Positions 39,314-50,528 of a stretch of 64,000 nucleotides of DNA are shown piece by piece. Under the pieces are notes generated by a model. It saw only the letters and a list, made by a program, of their open reading frames with translations. It had not been told where the DNA came from and made no database searches. This DNA comes from Litomosoides sigmodontis (Eukaryota > Nematoda > Chromadorea > Rhabditida > Onchocercidae), in contig OY718806.1 in NCBI GenBank assembly GCA_963070105.1, positions 7,151,865 through 7,215,864 on the forward strand, given 5' to 3'. Every line of letters starts with the position of its first letter. Within the stretch, counting starts at the first letter, position 1. Both the position numbers and the translations under genes were made by a program.

Positions 39314-41381
39314 GGCAGTGATTTTTTTTTCCTCACGAACACGACAGTTCAATCTCGCATCAGCTTCCGGTATCGAAAAGCTCGTTTTCGTGCTTTTTCT
39401 GCTCGAAATAACTTGCTCTAGATAAAGTTTGATTGTGATACATACCATTGTTTTTTAAATCTTATTGTATTGCACATTATTTGCTAGTAAATCTTTGGTA
39501 ATCCAAGTGTTACCTCACCCTACCATATACATGAAATGCATACAATTAGCAATTATATCAGCTAATATTTTAATTCACATCACACCATTTCAAACTCTGC
39601 AGTGATCAACTGCACGATATATCTTAGATCATGTTAATAGTGTGTCGCATATTATTTAGTGATTTCTTTCGCTCTTATAGCGATGAAAATCTTCCTGCAT
39701 GTAATTTTTTCCCACTCCTTCACATCAAGCATAGTAAAATTGAGCAGCAATTTGCTTTTGTCATCTACCGATCTCTACTAGATAGACTTTTCCTGTCAAG
39801 TTGCACGCTAAGAATTTAGAGACGAGAAAAGAACGTGTTTTGCATTTTGACGTACTATAATAATCCGTACGAACACGAATTTTCAGTAACTCTCCAATAT
39901 ACTGGAGTGACCGAATGACCTTGAAGTATTGTCATTGGATTCAATCGCATATTTACTTACATTCGGGACGAACTGTGGGAAGGAAAGGATACAATAGGTG
40001 ATGGATGAATAGATTACATTTAAATGAATGGTTGGATAATATTACATACAATATTGACAATAACGTATTTCCCATTAGACCTCGGGTTTCTCGACACCAA
40101 CGGCGTGAAAAGAGTTTAAAATTCCTTCAATTAAGGCGTTTTTTGGCCTTGGAGATTACACGTGTAAAAATTTCAGCAGTATTTCTATTGCTTCTTTTTC
40201 TTATGGGACGGAACATGAAGCGAAGTACGACATTCTATTTGTCTGCTTTCGCATTTATCTTTGGGTAATACTCCCACACTCTCAAAAATTTTCAAATATT
40301 TCGTCATTATTGCTAGCTTTTAGCTTATAATTAATTCTTCGTTAAGCCCTTATAATTCTTCGTTATGGATTTTGATTTCTATTTAGTGAAATTAAACTCC
40401 ATAAAAATCACCTGATAGGCCATCTTGTTTTTCCAACGAAAATCTTTTGTACATCTTCCTCTTGTGCTCTGAATTCAGGGTTGACATGTGAAAAGGGTTG
40501 ACGTGAAAATTTTGTGGGAGTATGGGGAACGTCAAACGTATTCGTATGGGAGCGAAAAATAAGAAACTCCACGTAGAGACGTGAGAGCGAGAGAACAAGA
40601 TCTGTCAGCTTCGTTGACCACTTATAAATGTTTTACAAAGTGGCGTTTGTATTTTCTGAACTTGTCGGGTGAAATGAGAGTTCGAGGAGAAGTTTAGCAA
40701 ATAGCCACCAAATGTCTACATGTGCAGGATATCCAAGTAAATTTCATTGGCTAAGTATGATGATTGAAATCCCGCAATCCTTAATCTTTAATGAATTTTT
40801 TTCTAATATTTTAACAACAGGAAACTATTTACTACACTTCCGCCACTAATTAAGCAGAAATCAGCTGAAAAGACGTGGAAATTAGGAAATGGCGAGAAGG
40901 GAGAGAAGGCGAATCATAGAGATCGGTTTTATGAATTTCAAGCATTGCAAGATGTTTGCAAATATGAATGTGTGGGAAGAGACAACGGGCGTAACTGACG
41001 ATAGGATGGATATTTTCGCAACGAGCCGTTGTCTACACATTAGTCGTTTATTTATATGTTTGGTGCGACGCAAGAAGTACGGATTGTGATGGGTAGCGGA
41101 AGTCATTTTTATGCCTTAATAGTGGACGTGGGTTTTGAGTGCACGGGAAGTTGGAATGGAAGTTTCGAGAGATCTTAGGACGCAACAAAATAGGGAATTT
41201 CATGCATCAAAAGCAAGTGATTCTCTGCTGTAATACTGCTCACACTGATAACTCTTCTTGCTCTATTTTTCAGTGGAGAGGTCGATATGGAGAGAACGGT
41301 ATAGGAGAAGATATTAAAACAGTTGTTTGTACGGGGTTGTGTTTTGCGATATTCTAATTGCATGGAGATTTCAGCCTTACT
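39314..41381. other. Intergenic; one unexplained 87-codon frame
   Basis: A 2.1 kb gap. A plus frame at 40005-40268 (87 aa) starts with ATG, is Arg/Lys-rich in the middle and ends in a hydrophobic stretch (ISAVFLLLLFLMG). It has no recognisable family and no clear splice partners, so I do not call it a gene. The purine-rich stretch at about 40540-40600 overlaps opposing frames. The right end holds the acceptor-like ATTTCAG at 41374 for the DDX20 gene. Confidence 0.4.
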
Positions 41382-44300
41382 ATGAATATGGGAAAAGTAG
41401 TACAAACGGCAGACATCGAAACGAATGTAACTGACTTCAATTCGCTAATGCTTAATCGAACGTCGTTGAACGCATTAGCCAAAGCAGGTTTCAGCAGACC
41501 ATCTCCGGTACAAGTTCAAGCAATCCCATCTGGCATGCTAGGACTTGGTAGTTAATTTTTGTTGTAAGCTTTCAGGTAGAAACAACTCAGTACTTTCGTT
41601 TTTAAACGTTTCCACTTTTCTCCATCAAAATTCAACTGGAGTTTAATCAGTGCATACTGCAGATTTGCTCGTGCAAGCAAAATCAGGAACAGGAAAAACG
41701 ATGGTCTTTTCGTTGTTGGCTGTAGAAAACTTGAATGCACAGTTTGGACGTCCGCAAGTGTTAATCGTGGCTCCAACTCGTGAGATTGCTTCTCAGATAG
41801 TGTCTTATATCAGAATGCTTGCTCCAGCTGTAATCCACGTGGGGTAATCTTTTTTAAACGGTTTAAATGTATTTTTTTGAATGCATTTTATGTCACATAA
41901 TGAATGATTTTTATTAGGATGTTTGTTGGTGGTAATGAGAAGGGTGTTGCGGAAGATATTCAAAAACTCAGAAAAAGTATTCACATTGTTGTTGGAACAG
42001 CAGGCCGTCTCTGCCATCTTGTCCGAATCAATGCTTTGCGGCTGTCGTATATACGGCTGTTTGTTTTAGATGAAGCTGATAAGCTTATGGAAGATAGTTT
42101 TCAGAAGGAAATCAAGTTAGTTTTGTTGATCATAGTTGAAGTTGTCATGATGTAGATGAAAATTGGTACTGGATCATTGAGGGATATTATTTTTAGGTAT
42201 CCAGTTATTGGAAAATTTTTACCAATTATATCAAATCACAAAACGCGAGAAACATTTCCTTGTTTATCTTTTGATTATCATGCTTGACTTCATTTAGTTA
42301 CCTATTTTCAACACTACCACCAGAAAAGCAAGTCGCTGTGTTTTCGGCCACGTATCCATATCAACTAGATGCAACTCTTACACGCTACATGAGAGGTTTA
42401 TTATTTAGTTTTAGTTTCTTTGCTAGTGCATTTAACAAAATACCGACGTTTATTATCAGTACATGATATGCGCTATGATTTATGGGTACTTATAAATGTA
42501 ACCACAAATCTTTACTTGAATGCTGCAGTCAGCGTTCATCTGTTTACTGAACAGGCACTATTTCAATGACGTTTTTATCCACTTGCATTTCTGAAAAATT
42601 CTTGTACTTCTGTGAAAATTGGATTTCTTGTTTTCCAATTTATTTGAAATTTTCTATAATTGCCAGTATTTTTTGTTGAAAATTGTTGAAATCATTTGTG
42701 TCACTATACGTATCCTGCAGATGTACATTTTGTGCGTGTAGACAGAGACCCGCAGCTACTTGGTGTCAAACAATATGTGGTTGTTGCTCAAAATTCAAAC
42801 AAGAAAATGGATATTCTGTTACGCTTGCTGATTCTCCTTCGTTATGGCCAGTGTATCATATTCGTCAACGATCATAAGAAGTGGGTTTACAATGAGATTT
42901 TGATGTGGCTTTGGGACAGTTACAAGAAATATTGTTAACACATTTTTAAAAAATAGATTAAGACGAGTAAATCTCAGTGCACTGAGGTATCATTTCAGAT
43001 GTGACGAACTTCATGCGGGTTTACAGCAGGCAGGATTTAATGCAGTTTGCATTTCTGGCAACATGTCACAGTCTGTTCGTACAAAGGTTATGCGGCAACT
43101 AAAAAACTGCATGGTTAAGCTACTCGTTTCAACAGATCTTGTAAGTTTATGATGATGTCAGTAACAATCTGATGAATATTTTCAGACTCTTTTCCTTTAC
43201 ACAATCCCCTTTTCTGTCTGGTCGCAGTGGGACATCTTTTATGTGCGTACGGTTTTGCTACCTATTTATAAGATATATCTTTCGCAATTAGAAATTTTTT
43301 TCTAGAAATTGTATTTTAGACTGCACGAGGAATTGATGCTCCAGGCGTCAATATTGTGGTTAACTATGGAAGTCCATTTGTGTTAGCCACCTATTTGCAC
43401 CGAATTGGGCGAGCTGGCCGTTTTGGTATTGCCAAATTTAAAATTGCAAAAGTTATGTTGTTTGTTGGAAATTAATGCACTAAATATGTATGTGTTTCAG
43501 GTACGCAAGGTGCTGCATTCACAATTATCGGTAATGATAAGGAGTCGAAGCTTTTCAGTGACTTAGTTGTTGAGGGGAAACTTCGAACTAAGCTGTTACG
43601 GGCAGAAGAGAATTTGCCTAGTAATCTCATCTATGACGATGAATTTTTCAGCCGTTCGGAAGACTTTCATGTAGGTATCAAATAGGTTGATATGATTCTA
43701 TTACTTAGCTTTATAAAGTGCTGTACAATGTTTGTCTTGAATTCAAAATCAGTATTTTTGTAATTATATTAAAAATTGAAATTATATCTGCCTCATTACT
43801 GGCAACAACCATTCTCTTTTAGCTATACACACCAAGAAATTGGCATAGTGAAAGAACCGGCAATGAGGTGAGTGATAAGAATCCATACGAATACCGTCAG
43901 ATCGATGCAAACAATGTAAAGGAATGTGAAGAACAAATATCTAATTCCTCTGAAGGCAAAATTACATTACATCTGAAGTCGGCAAAGCGTGTATATTCGA
44001 ACCAGGATTTTTACAGCATATGTAGAAATATGAAGAACAGTGAAATCGCTGACACACTTTTGAAGAAATTGGTCGCGTTGAAGGTTCATTTATTCCGCTT
44101 ATTTACCTGTTTATATGTAGATTTCAACTTGGTAATAACTATGTTTATTTAGATTAATTCCAAAAACTTTGTAGTATAAAGTGGTTATACTCTGGCAGCA
44201 ATAGCTTTAAAATCTTGAATAGGCCCGTAAGCAGTAACAGCTGCCACAGATTAGTCAATGAAAAAAAAGTAATAGGCAAGAACCTAACTAGTAGGTGTAC

Positions 44301-46030
44301 TACGAGCTGTAACAACTGGCCAAATTAACGCCTTTTGTGTAGCTTTGCTAATTAAGTTGTTCGGACCGTAAAGTTTCTTACAGATACGATCGCCGTTGAA
44401 CCGGAAAAATACTCTGATGACATTTGATATTGACAGGATAAATGAAAGTGGTCAGAAGATGTTTGCTAAACCAGATTTGGACATGCACATTAGCATGTCA
44501 AAGTGTTATGTGGGTTGTAAGAAGGGAAGGTATTTGAGGAATCAAATCCTTGCTATTCGAAATACGTTGTCTGATGAAGAGTGGTTACAATATACAAGAC
44601 ATCGTTACGGTCCAGCTACGCGATATGAGCCATTTTTGTTTCATGAAGTACGTTAGGGAGTAGAATTGTGTTACTTAATTTGAGGTGTTACAGTAGATTC
44701 AGTAGGCAATGTTATTCATCTAAAAGTAGGCCAGGGTAATATACATGAGACAAAACAACTGATTCCGACTGAAGGAAGTTGAGTTTATGAGTCTTCACAA
44801 ATTACTTTTGGAAAATCTTCCGAAATATGAATCAAATTCATTAAGTACGGGAATTTACTTAGTATGTCAAAACACGGATCGTAGCGTAAGACACACTATA
44901 CAGATTAAATTTTTGGATTAAGTTCATTTTACTAGGCATTCCTTTTTTACGAGAACTTTTTTCTAGATAATATTATCCGAAGAAGCCTTCTATCATGGAT
45001 GCTTATTTTTTTAATTGTTGGATAAGACGCAGTTTCAACATATTACATTACATTGCTTTTGTGAAAATCATATCCTAGTTTTAAAATTCTATTAGACATC
45101 ACCTCCTTTGTTTTATTTGAAAAAAAAATTGTGCTACTACGTTAAACTAACTGGAAGTGTGAAAGGTTGGAATTTTTCCAGGAGTCTGATGTTTATTAAC
45201 TTTAGTCATACCGTTGTTGAAAGGACTTTTTTATTATTTGAATAATTGGGACTTACAGCTGATTTTTTTTGATTTGTAGGGATCTTCATCTGATCGACCA
45301 AACGAGAAATGTGTAATGAAATCCGATTTGGATGAATCAAATCCGGTGCCAGACGAGGTACGTGGAAGGGAAAAGGCTTCGATTTCACCTTTTTCCGTTA
45401 TTTATTTTATACATTCTTTTTCTGTAAATTTCGAAAGCAGAATAAACTTAATACTTAGGATTATGATCGGGTGATTTTATAAATTATCCGATAAATGGTT
45501 TCCGTCACTGTTATCTATCTGTGCATTTTCTGTGTTTTCAAATTAAATGAATCAAAGGCATTTAGAATGATGCAATATATGAAACCTCCAAAGAATTAAT
45601 AACGAAACTTGCTAAGATCAAATCACAATTCAATTACGAATTGGCCTTCAGAATTGGTAAGATAAGAGAGTGTACGACAACAACGGAAATACCGGCAATG
45701 TAAGCATTTTCTGTATTATTTTAACCATCTATGGTATTACTCTATTGTAATAGTTTTAGTTTTCTATACGACGGTCGAGGTTTGCCAAAATTTCTTACAA
45801 AGATAATACTTTATTTTAGGTGTACCGTGGCAACTCAGACTGAGGATGAGGGAAAACCGATTGGACCGAGTAATACTCAAAAAGGTGGTCTGTCATTTGA
45901 GAGCAACGTTAGGTGTTGGGATGATTATTATTTTTGTGGAGGATATTTGGGGAGAGAAATGAACCATTTTGCACGATACATAAAGCACCTACGCAGTTCA
46001 AGTTTTAAAAGCAATCGAAGAATCATTTAG
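41382..46030 (+). CDS. mel-46: DEAD-box RNA helicase DDX20/Gemin3
   Basis: An ATP-dependent RNA helicase of the SMN complex, which assembles Sm cores on snRNAs. Exons: 41382-41547, 41663-41843, 41918-42115, 42298-42395, 42721-42880, 42999-43140, 43320-43425, 43501-43670, 43823-44083, 44384-44647, 45280-45357, 45566-45699, 45820-46030; phases match, 722 aa. Motifs in order: Q motif ([13 protein letters not shown]), I AKSGTGKT, Ia PTRE, Ib GTAGR (usual form S/TPGR), [49 protein letters not shown]. The helicase core spans about residues 20-400; the C-terminal 320 residues are weakly conserved and charged, as in Gemin3. DDX20 is preferred over other DEAD-box proteins because of [18 protein letters not shown] and LPSNLIYD. 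An acceptor-like site ends 7 nt before the ATG. Confidence 0.93.
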
Positions 46031-48071
46031 ATATTGGCTTCATCATGCTGAAAATTTTGGTAGACATGGCATATTTGATATAATATATGTATTGGGAATA
46101 TTGTCTTTCTTGGAGTCCCCATTTTTAAAGCAGGAGATAGATTGGAGGCGGTGAACAGAGTTTTAAACTTGAAAAGTAATGGAAATTAATGTGAACTTTG
46201 TATTGCAAATCAAATTTCTAGTATAAATTTCAAATCGTTTATCCTAAAAATCAAACTCCCAAAGCAAATATGCTTCATCTTTTTTACTCTAACTTTAGGG
46301 TTTAAAAAGCCTCCTGTTTCTGTAGGTTTAATGCGCTTGGTTTTTGGAAGTTTTATTATTGTACATGGAAACAGTTATTTATATAGGATCTTTCCAAACG
46401 ACTTTCTTGAGTGTTGAAGTGCTGAATCGACTATCCAATTTCATCATCTTTGATTGTCGCCACCAAAATTGTGCTCAGTATTATAAATTGTATCCTTTAT
46501 CTTTGTTAAGTGATCGAATCAGCAGAAATTGCAATAAATGAAAAAGTGCCATAAGTTAGGTGACATAAATTAACTGTTAGCATTTGTTGTCTTGTGAAAA
46601 TATTCATCAGTTATCACAGAAATATACTATTTATTAATTTCAAATGCCGCTATGCTAATTTTTTAAAACATATGGACAAATGAATTTTAAAAGGAAATCA
46701 TTGGTGAATGTTTTTATAAGATGAGTTTTGTAAATATATGTACAATTAAATGTAATTTTGGACTTCACAGGTGTTATCGCTTATTCTGATCTGCTTGGTC
46801 AAATGCTTTACAATATTGATTTCAGGCATATAGATGTTGTTTGAGGAAGTTTTCTTTATCACGTTTTGTATTAATTTGTGTCCTTTTCTAACTAATTCTC
46901 GTTGCATTTACTTTTATTTTGACATTTCTATCGTTATCACACCTTAATTTCCTGATCATTTTAGAGAACCCGGGTTCTTATGCTGTTACCAGTGAAATAA
47001 CTTTGTACTAATTATCCATCTTTTGTTAAAATTATATTTGCACACATTAAGTCTTAAGTGATTTTACCAGTCACAAAATAGAACAGGAGAGAAATTCTGC
47101 TTTAAGAAATTTTGGAGGACGTAATATACCAACTCCGAGTGCTATAGAATAATTGTGTTGTTTGCTAACATATCGGAGTAAAAATATAGGAAAGCTGAGC
47201 GTAAGTTGGTTCTACTGTGGCGAATCTTTGTATGATTGTATTTAGCTACTGTTCATGTGAACTTTGCCTCGCTCACTGGTTCGAGCATGGTTTATCATAT
47301 AAATTTGTGGCTTTGGTGTGAGATATTGGCTGTAAATTTATTTAGTTTCAACAGCTCCTTCGACATTTGTACCCTAATTACATGCTGGATAAGTAAATTG
47401 GAAACAATCATTTGGATTATTTTAGGTTTACACTGCTTCGTCCTAAGTTTCTCATGTGTTACATATCAGAACATTTTCTATAAAATAATTCCGGTATGTA
47501 GGATTAACTGACGTTATCCTGTTTGAAATTTATGTTGTTTTTGCCTAATTTTTATTTTGAAATGAATTGTTTTGATTTACGAGGCAAAAAGTCAGTGATA
47601 TACTCTTCTCATACAGTAGCATCATAGCATATTCTTTTGAAATGCATGAGGTCGATGCTTAGGCACCAGTACTATTTCTTTAGGGAGGCTAAAAAAGTGG
47701 CACCTAAAATACAAATACGAAACCACTCGACGGTTTTAACAATTCAGCTAAAGATTTGGTACAAATCGGCAAGTTCAATCTGAACAATTAATCCATATAT
47801 TCGTTTAGCGCTTTGAACAGAATTCTAATTTTTTTGAACCTATCAGGCAGGAAGTACATCCTTTTTCGTATCGTACGAATAGAATTTCGGTGAAATTTGC
47901 ATAATAAATTTACTGCAGTGGAATAAGGCTAGTCTAATTCAAATGATAATGATAATATATTAAAAAAAATTTTTAAATCGAACGTTTCTCGAGGATGACA
48001 TCGGTACCTATGAAATACGGTACCTATGAGTTACCACAATATATTGCTTGCAAATTACTGCAGCATTGCAA
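46031..48071. other. Intergenic, nothing recognised
   Basis: A 2.0 kb AT-rich gap. Longer frames such as 47236-47511 are hydrophobic T-rich translations without start context or splice partners. No repeat or RNA gene recognised. Confidence 0.4.
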
Positions 48072-48440
48072 ATGATGAGTCGGGCTGGTAGCAGTGTGAG
48101 GCACTGCGCATCGTCGCAAGCAACTGATCAACAATTGCGATTTGAACAAGAGAGACAGATTACAAATCTTCTGACGGCGTCGGAGTTTGTTTGTCGTTTT
48201 TTGGTCAAAAAAATAAGTAAATTAAAAAATTGTCTTCGAGCACATTTCTACAATAAGTTATTTTTTGGTAATTTCATGAATCACTTAATCTTAAGAGGAA
48301 TCACTGTACAATTGCATTACTTCGTTGTTGAAATGAAGAATCAGTCACATGAACTGTATGCTCGCACACGTCACTCCTATCAAACAAAAATTGATCAAAC
48401 TGGCACATTTGATGCAATCGATACTGAAAAGATTCGATAA
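48072..48440 (+). CDS. Small hypothetical protein
   Basis: Not recognised. An uninterrupted 122-codon frame starts MMSRAGSSVRHC; an acceptor-like TTACTGCAG ends at 48063, 8 nt before the ATG, as in the window's confirmed genes. The N-terminal third is polar and Gln/Glu-rich (QQLRFEQERQITNLL) and the C-terminus is charged (TRHSYQTKIDQTGTFDAID). The middle (about 48213-48296) is AT-rich and translates to intron-like Phe/Leu/Asn residues. A GTAAAT...AAGAG intron there would keep frame and give about 94 aa, so the model may be one or two exons. No signal peptide is evident. A small coiled-coil subunit is possible but unproven. Confidence 0.5.
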   Translation: MMSRAGSSVRHCASSQATDQQLRFEQERQITNLLTASEFVCRFLVKKISKLKNCLRAHFYNKLFFGNFMNHLILRGITVQLHYFVVEMKNQSHELYARTRHSYQTKIDQTGTFDAIDTEKIR

Positions 48441-50528
48441 GACAAAAAGCTTAATAAAATAGAAGAATTGACGGTGTCATGACACTGGTTCATCGCTGAA
48501 AGTCAACATAGAAAGCCTTCAGTAGTCTATTTTACATTGAATTTCTCTCATTTCCAAAAATCACTCGTATCGTATATTTCATTAAGTTCAATTCATTGAA
48601 CATCAAATGCTAAGTGTTTGAAAACACAGATCTAATCTGTAGGGCTATGTGGCGTCTTCTCCCAGAATCGAAGTTTTTGCTTGAAGATTGGACAGTGTTA
48701 AAAATTGAATTCGTTTCAAAAAGTAATTTGTAGGAAATCGAGAAGGTCGAATTAAAATATAAGCCTAAATAAGAAAGTCTTTTATGTGTGATAACTCTGA
48801 ATTCCTTTCAGTAAGAAGCGCTGGTAACCACTCATCATTGCTTTCCTTTCACACCCACTTTGTTTTGTTGACTTTTCCACCCTTTTTCATCTCTTATTTG
48901 CTCTGTGGATTTCGACGCTCCTTCCTAAAACGTCGACTGTCATCGTCATTCCTACGACAATTGCACTGTCTCCTGTCTCCGCCACATTACTTTGCTCACT
49001 GAAATTTCTGAGGCATCCATAGTTCAGAAGAGTCAAACATAATTACTTGTATGAACAATTTTCAGTTGGATAGTTTTTAAAGCTAAGTTCACTGTTATTC
49101 ATATGTTACTGTTTGATTTAATCATTTATTGGATTTAATTTAACCATTTTAAAATTATTCGATTCCGTTAACTATAGGTTGTTTTATTGCCAACCTATAC
49201 TTTGTTTACTTAGCAAACTTTCATGTTTGGCTATCTTTAGTTTTCTATCTTGTTTTCACTACACTGCGAGAAGAGAGATCGTTTCGACTCTTTCGCCTGC
49301 GCAACTCCAGTTTTCTGGTTTAAAATTCGATTTGCTTTCACCGGTATTGGATCTGTTTTGGCCGTTAGGATGAGTCATAAGTTGCTTTTTGGCATTAATT
49401 TCATCTACGCAGAAACGTAATTCTTGCATATAATAGGTGCCTTAGATGTACTGTCTATTTCTATGAACGTATGAAATGCACGACCGACACTGAAATACTT
49501 TGCCAATGAACAATGCCAACCACAAAATTTGATTGATTCAATTGTGTGAAGTATGAAACTCGCATATGTTGTCTTATGTTGACAAAAAAACTTGGTGGAA
49601 AAGTGCTCTGTACATGAAATGCCTCGCTTTAATGTGGGACATTCGGTGTTTGAATTTCCCTAAATATTTCATGATCTGCAGTAAGTTTACATTTCGATAC
49701 GCACATTAGTCAAGTAATCATGTTGGAAGGCGAAGTTGGCAAGAAAAAAAAGTGACTTAGATGGTTCTTTACGAGGTAAATTGCTCAAGTTGTGCCTTCA
49801 ATATCCTAATTATGGGATTGAGGAGCAGTCTGAAGTGTGATGCTAGCCGAATCATGCTGAACATAGCTGGAAAGTTTACTTTCTGATTCGAAATTTAAGA
49901 ACTTCGTTGTAGTAAAGGCGATAATGATTCATGCCTATGTTTATTTAGCAAAACTGCAATCAACAGGACTTGTCCAACTGAAAATTGACCGAGATTCGAT
50001 GATGTTCTCAATATTAGACGCGGCATGATCTCTTTACTGCGTTACATGATCGGAGAAAAGGGAACGGCCCTTCTTTTTGAATAGAATTTGATATCCCTTT
50101 GTGTTTAGAATAAAGTAATCGATTTCAATGGTTGAATTTATTCAGAAATAGCGAATGGTTTGAGCGTTGTTGCGTATAACTACCATGAACTGCACGAAAT
50201 TAAGTTTACTTAAGAAATCAATTATTTGCTTTTTGAACATCAGAGTTAGCGCTATTTTTTTATTTCGCAATATATTCCTTTTTCTTATGTAACAATTTGT
50301 GTTTCACTTATTTATTGATATCCTTTGATGTGCAGCACTAGTATTTTATTGCCGGCTTGTACGTTTCAATTATTTTAAGACAATGAATTTCAGCAATCCC
50401 AAGGGTTGAAGTAAATTAATAAATCCATCTCGCTAAGTCTTCATCGTTCTTTTTTCCATACCGGCCGTTCGGATTTGAATTTTTGAGGTGAATTAAGATG
50501 TAAGGTTTCAGAAACTTCTACATCAATT
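48441..50528. other. Intergenic, nothing recognised
   Basis: A 2.1 kb AT-rich gap between the small gene and BCAT. Short frames without splice partners. The right end contains the acceptor-like GGTTTCAG ending at 50511, 17 nt upstream of the BCAT start. Confidence 0.4.

Noticed and set aside
40005..40268. 87-aa plus-strand ORF upstream of DDX20
   Set aside because: Has an ATG but no recognisable family, no acceptor-like site just upstream and no splice partners; in AT-rich DNA this length can occur by chance.
47236..47511. 91-aa hydrophobic ORF
   Set aside because: Starts from a non-ATG codon, composition is that of translated T-rich intergenic DNA, and no exon partners exist.
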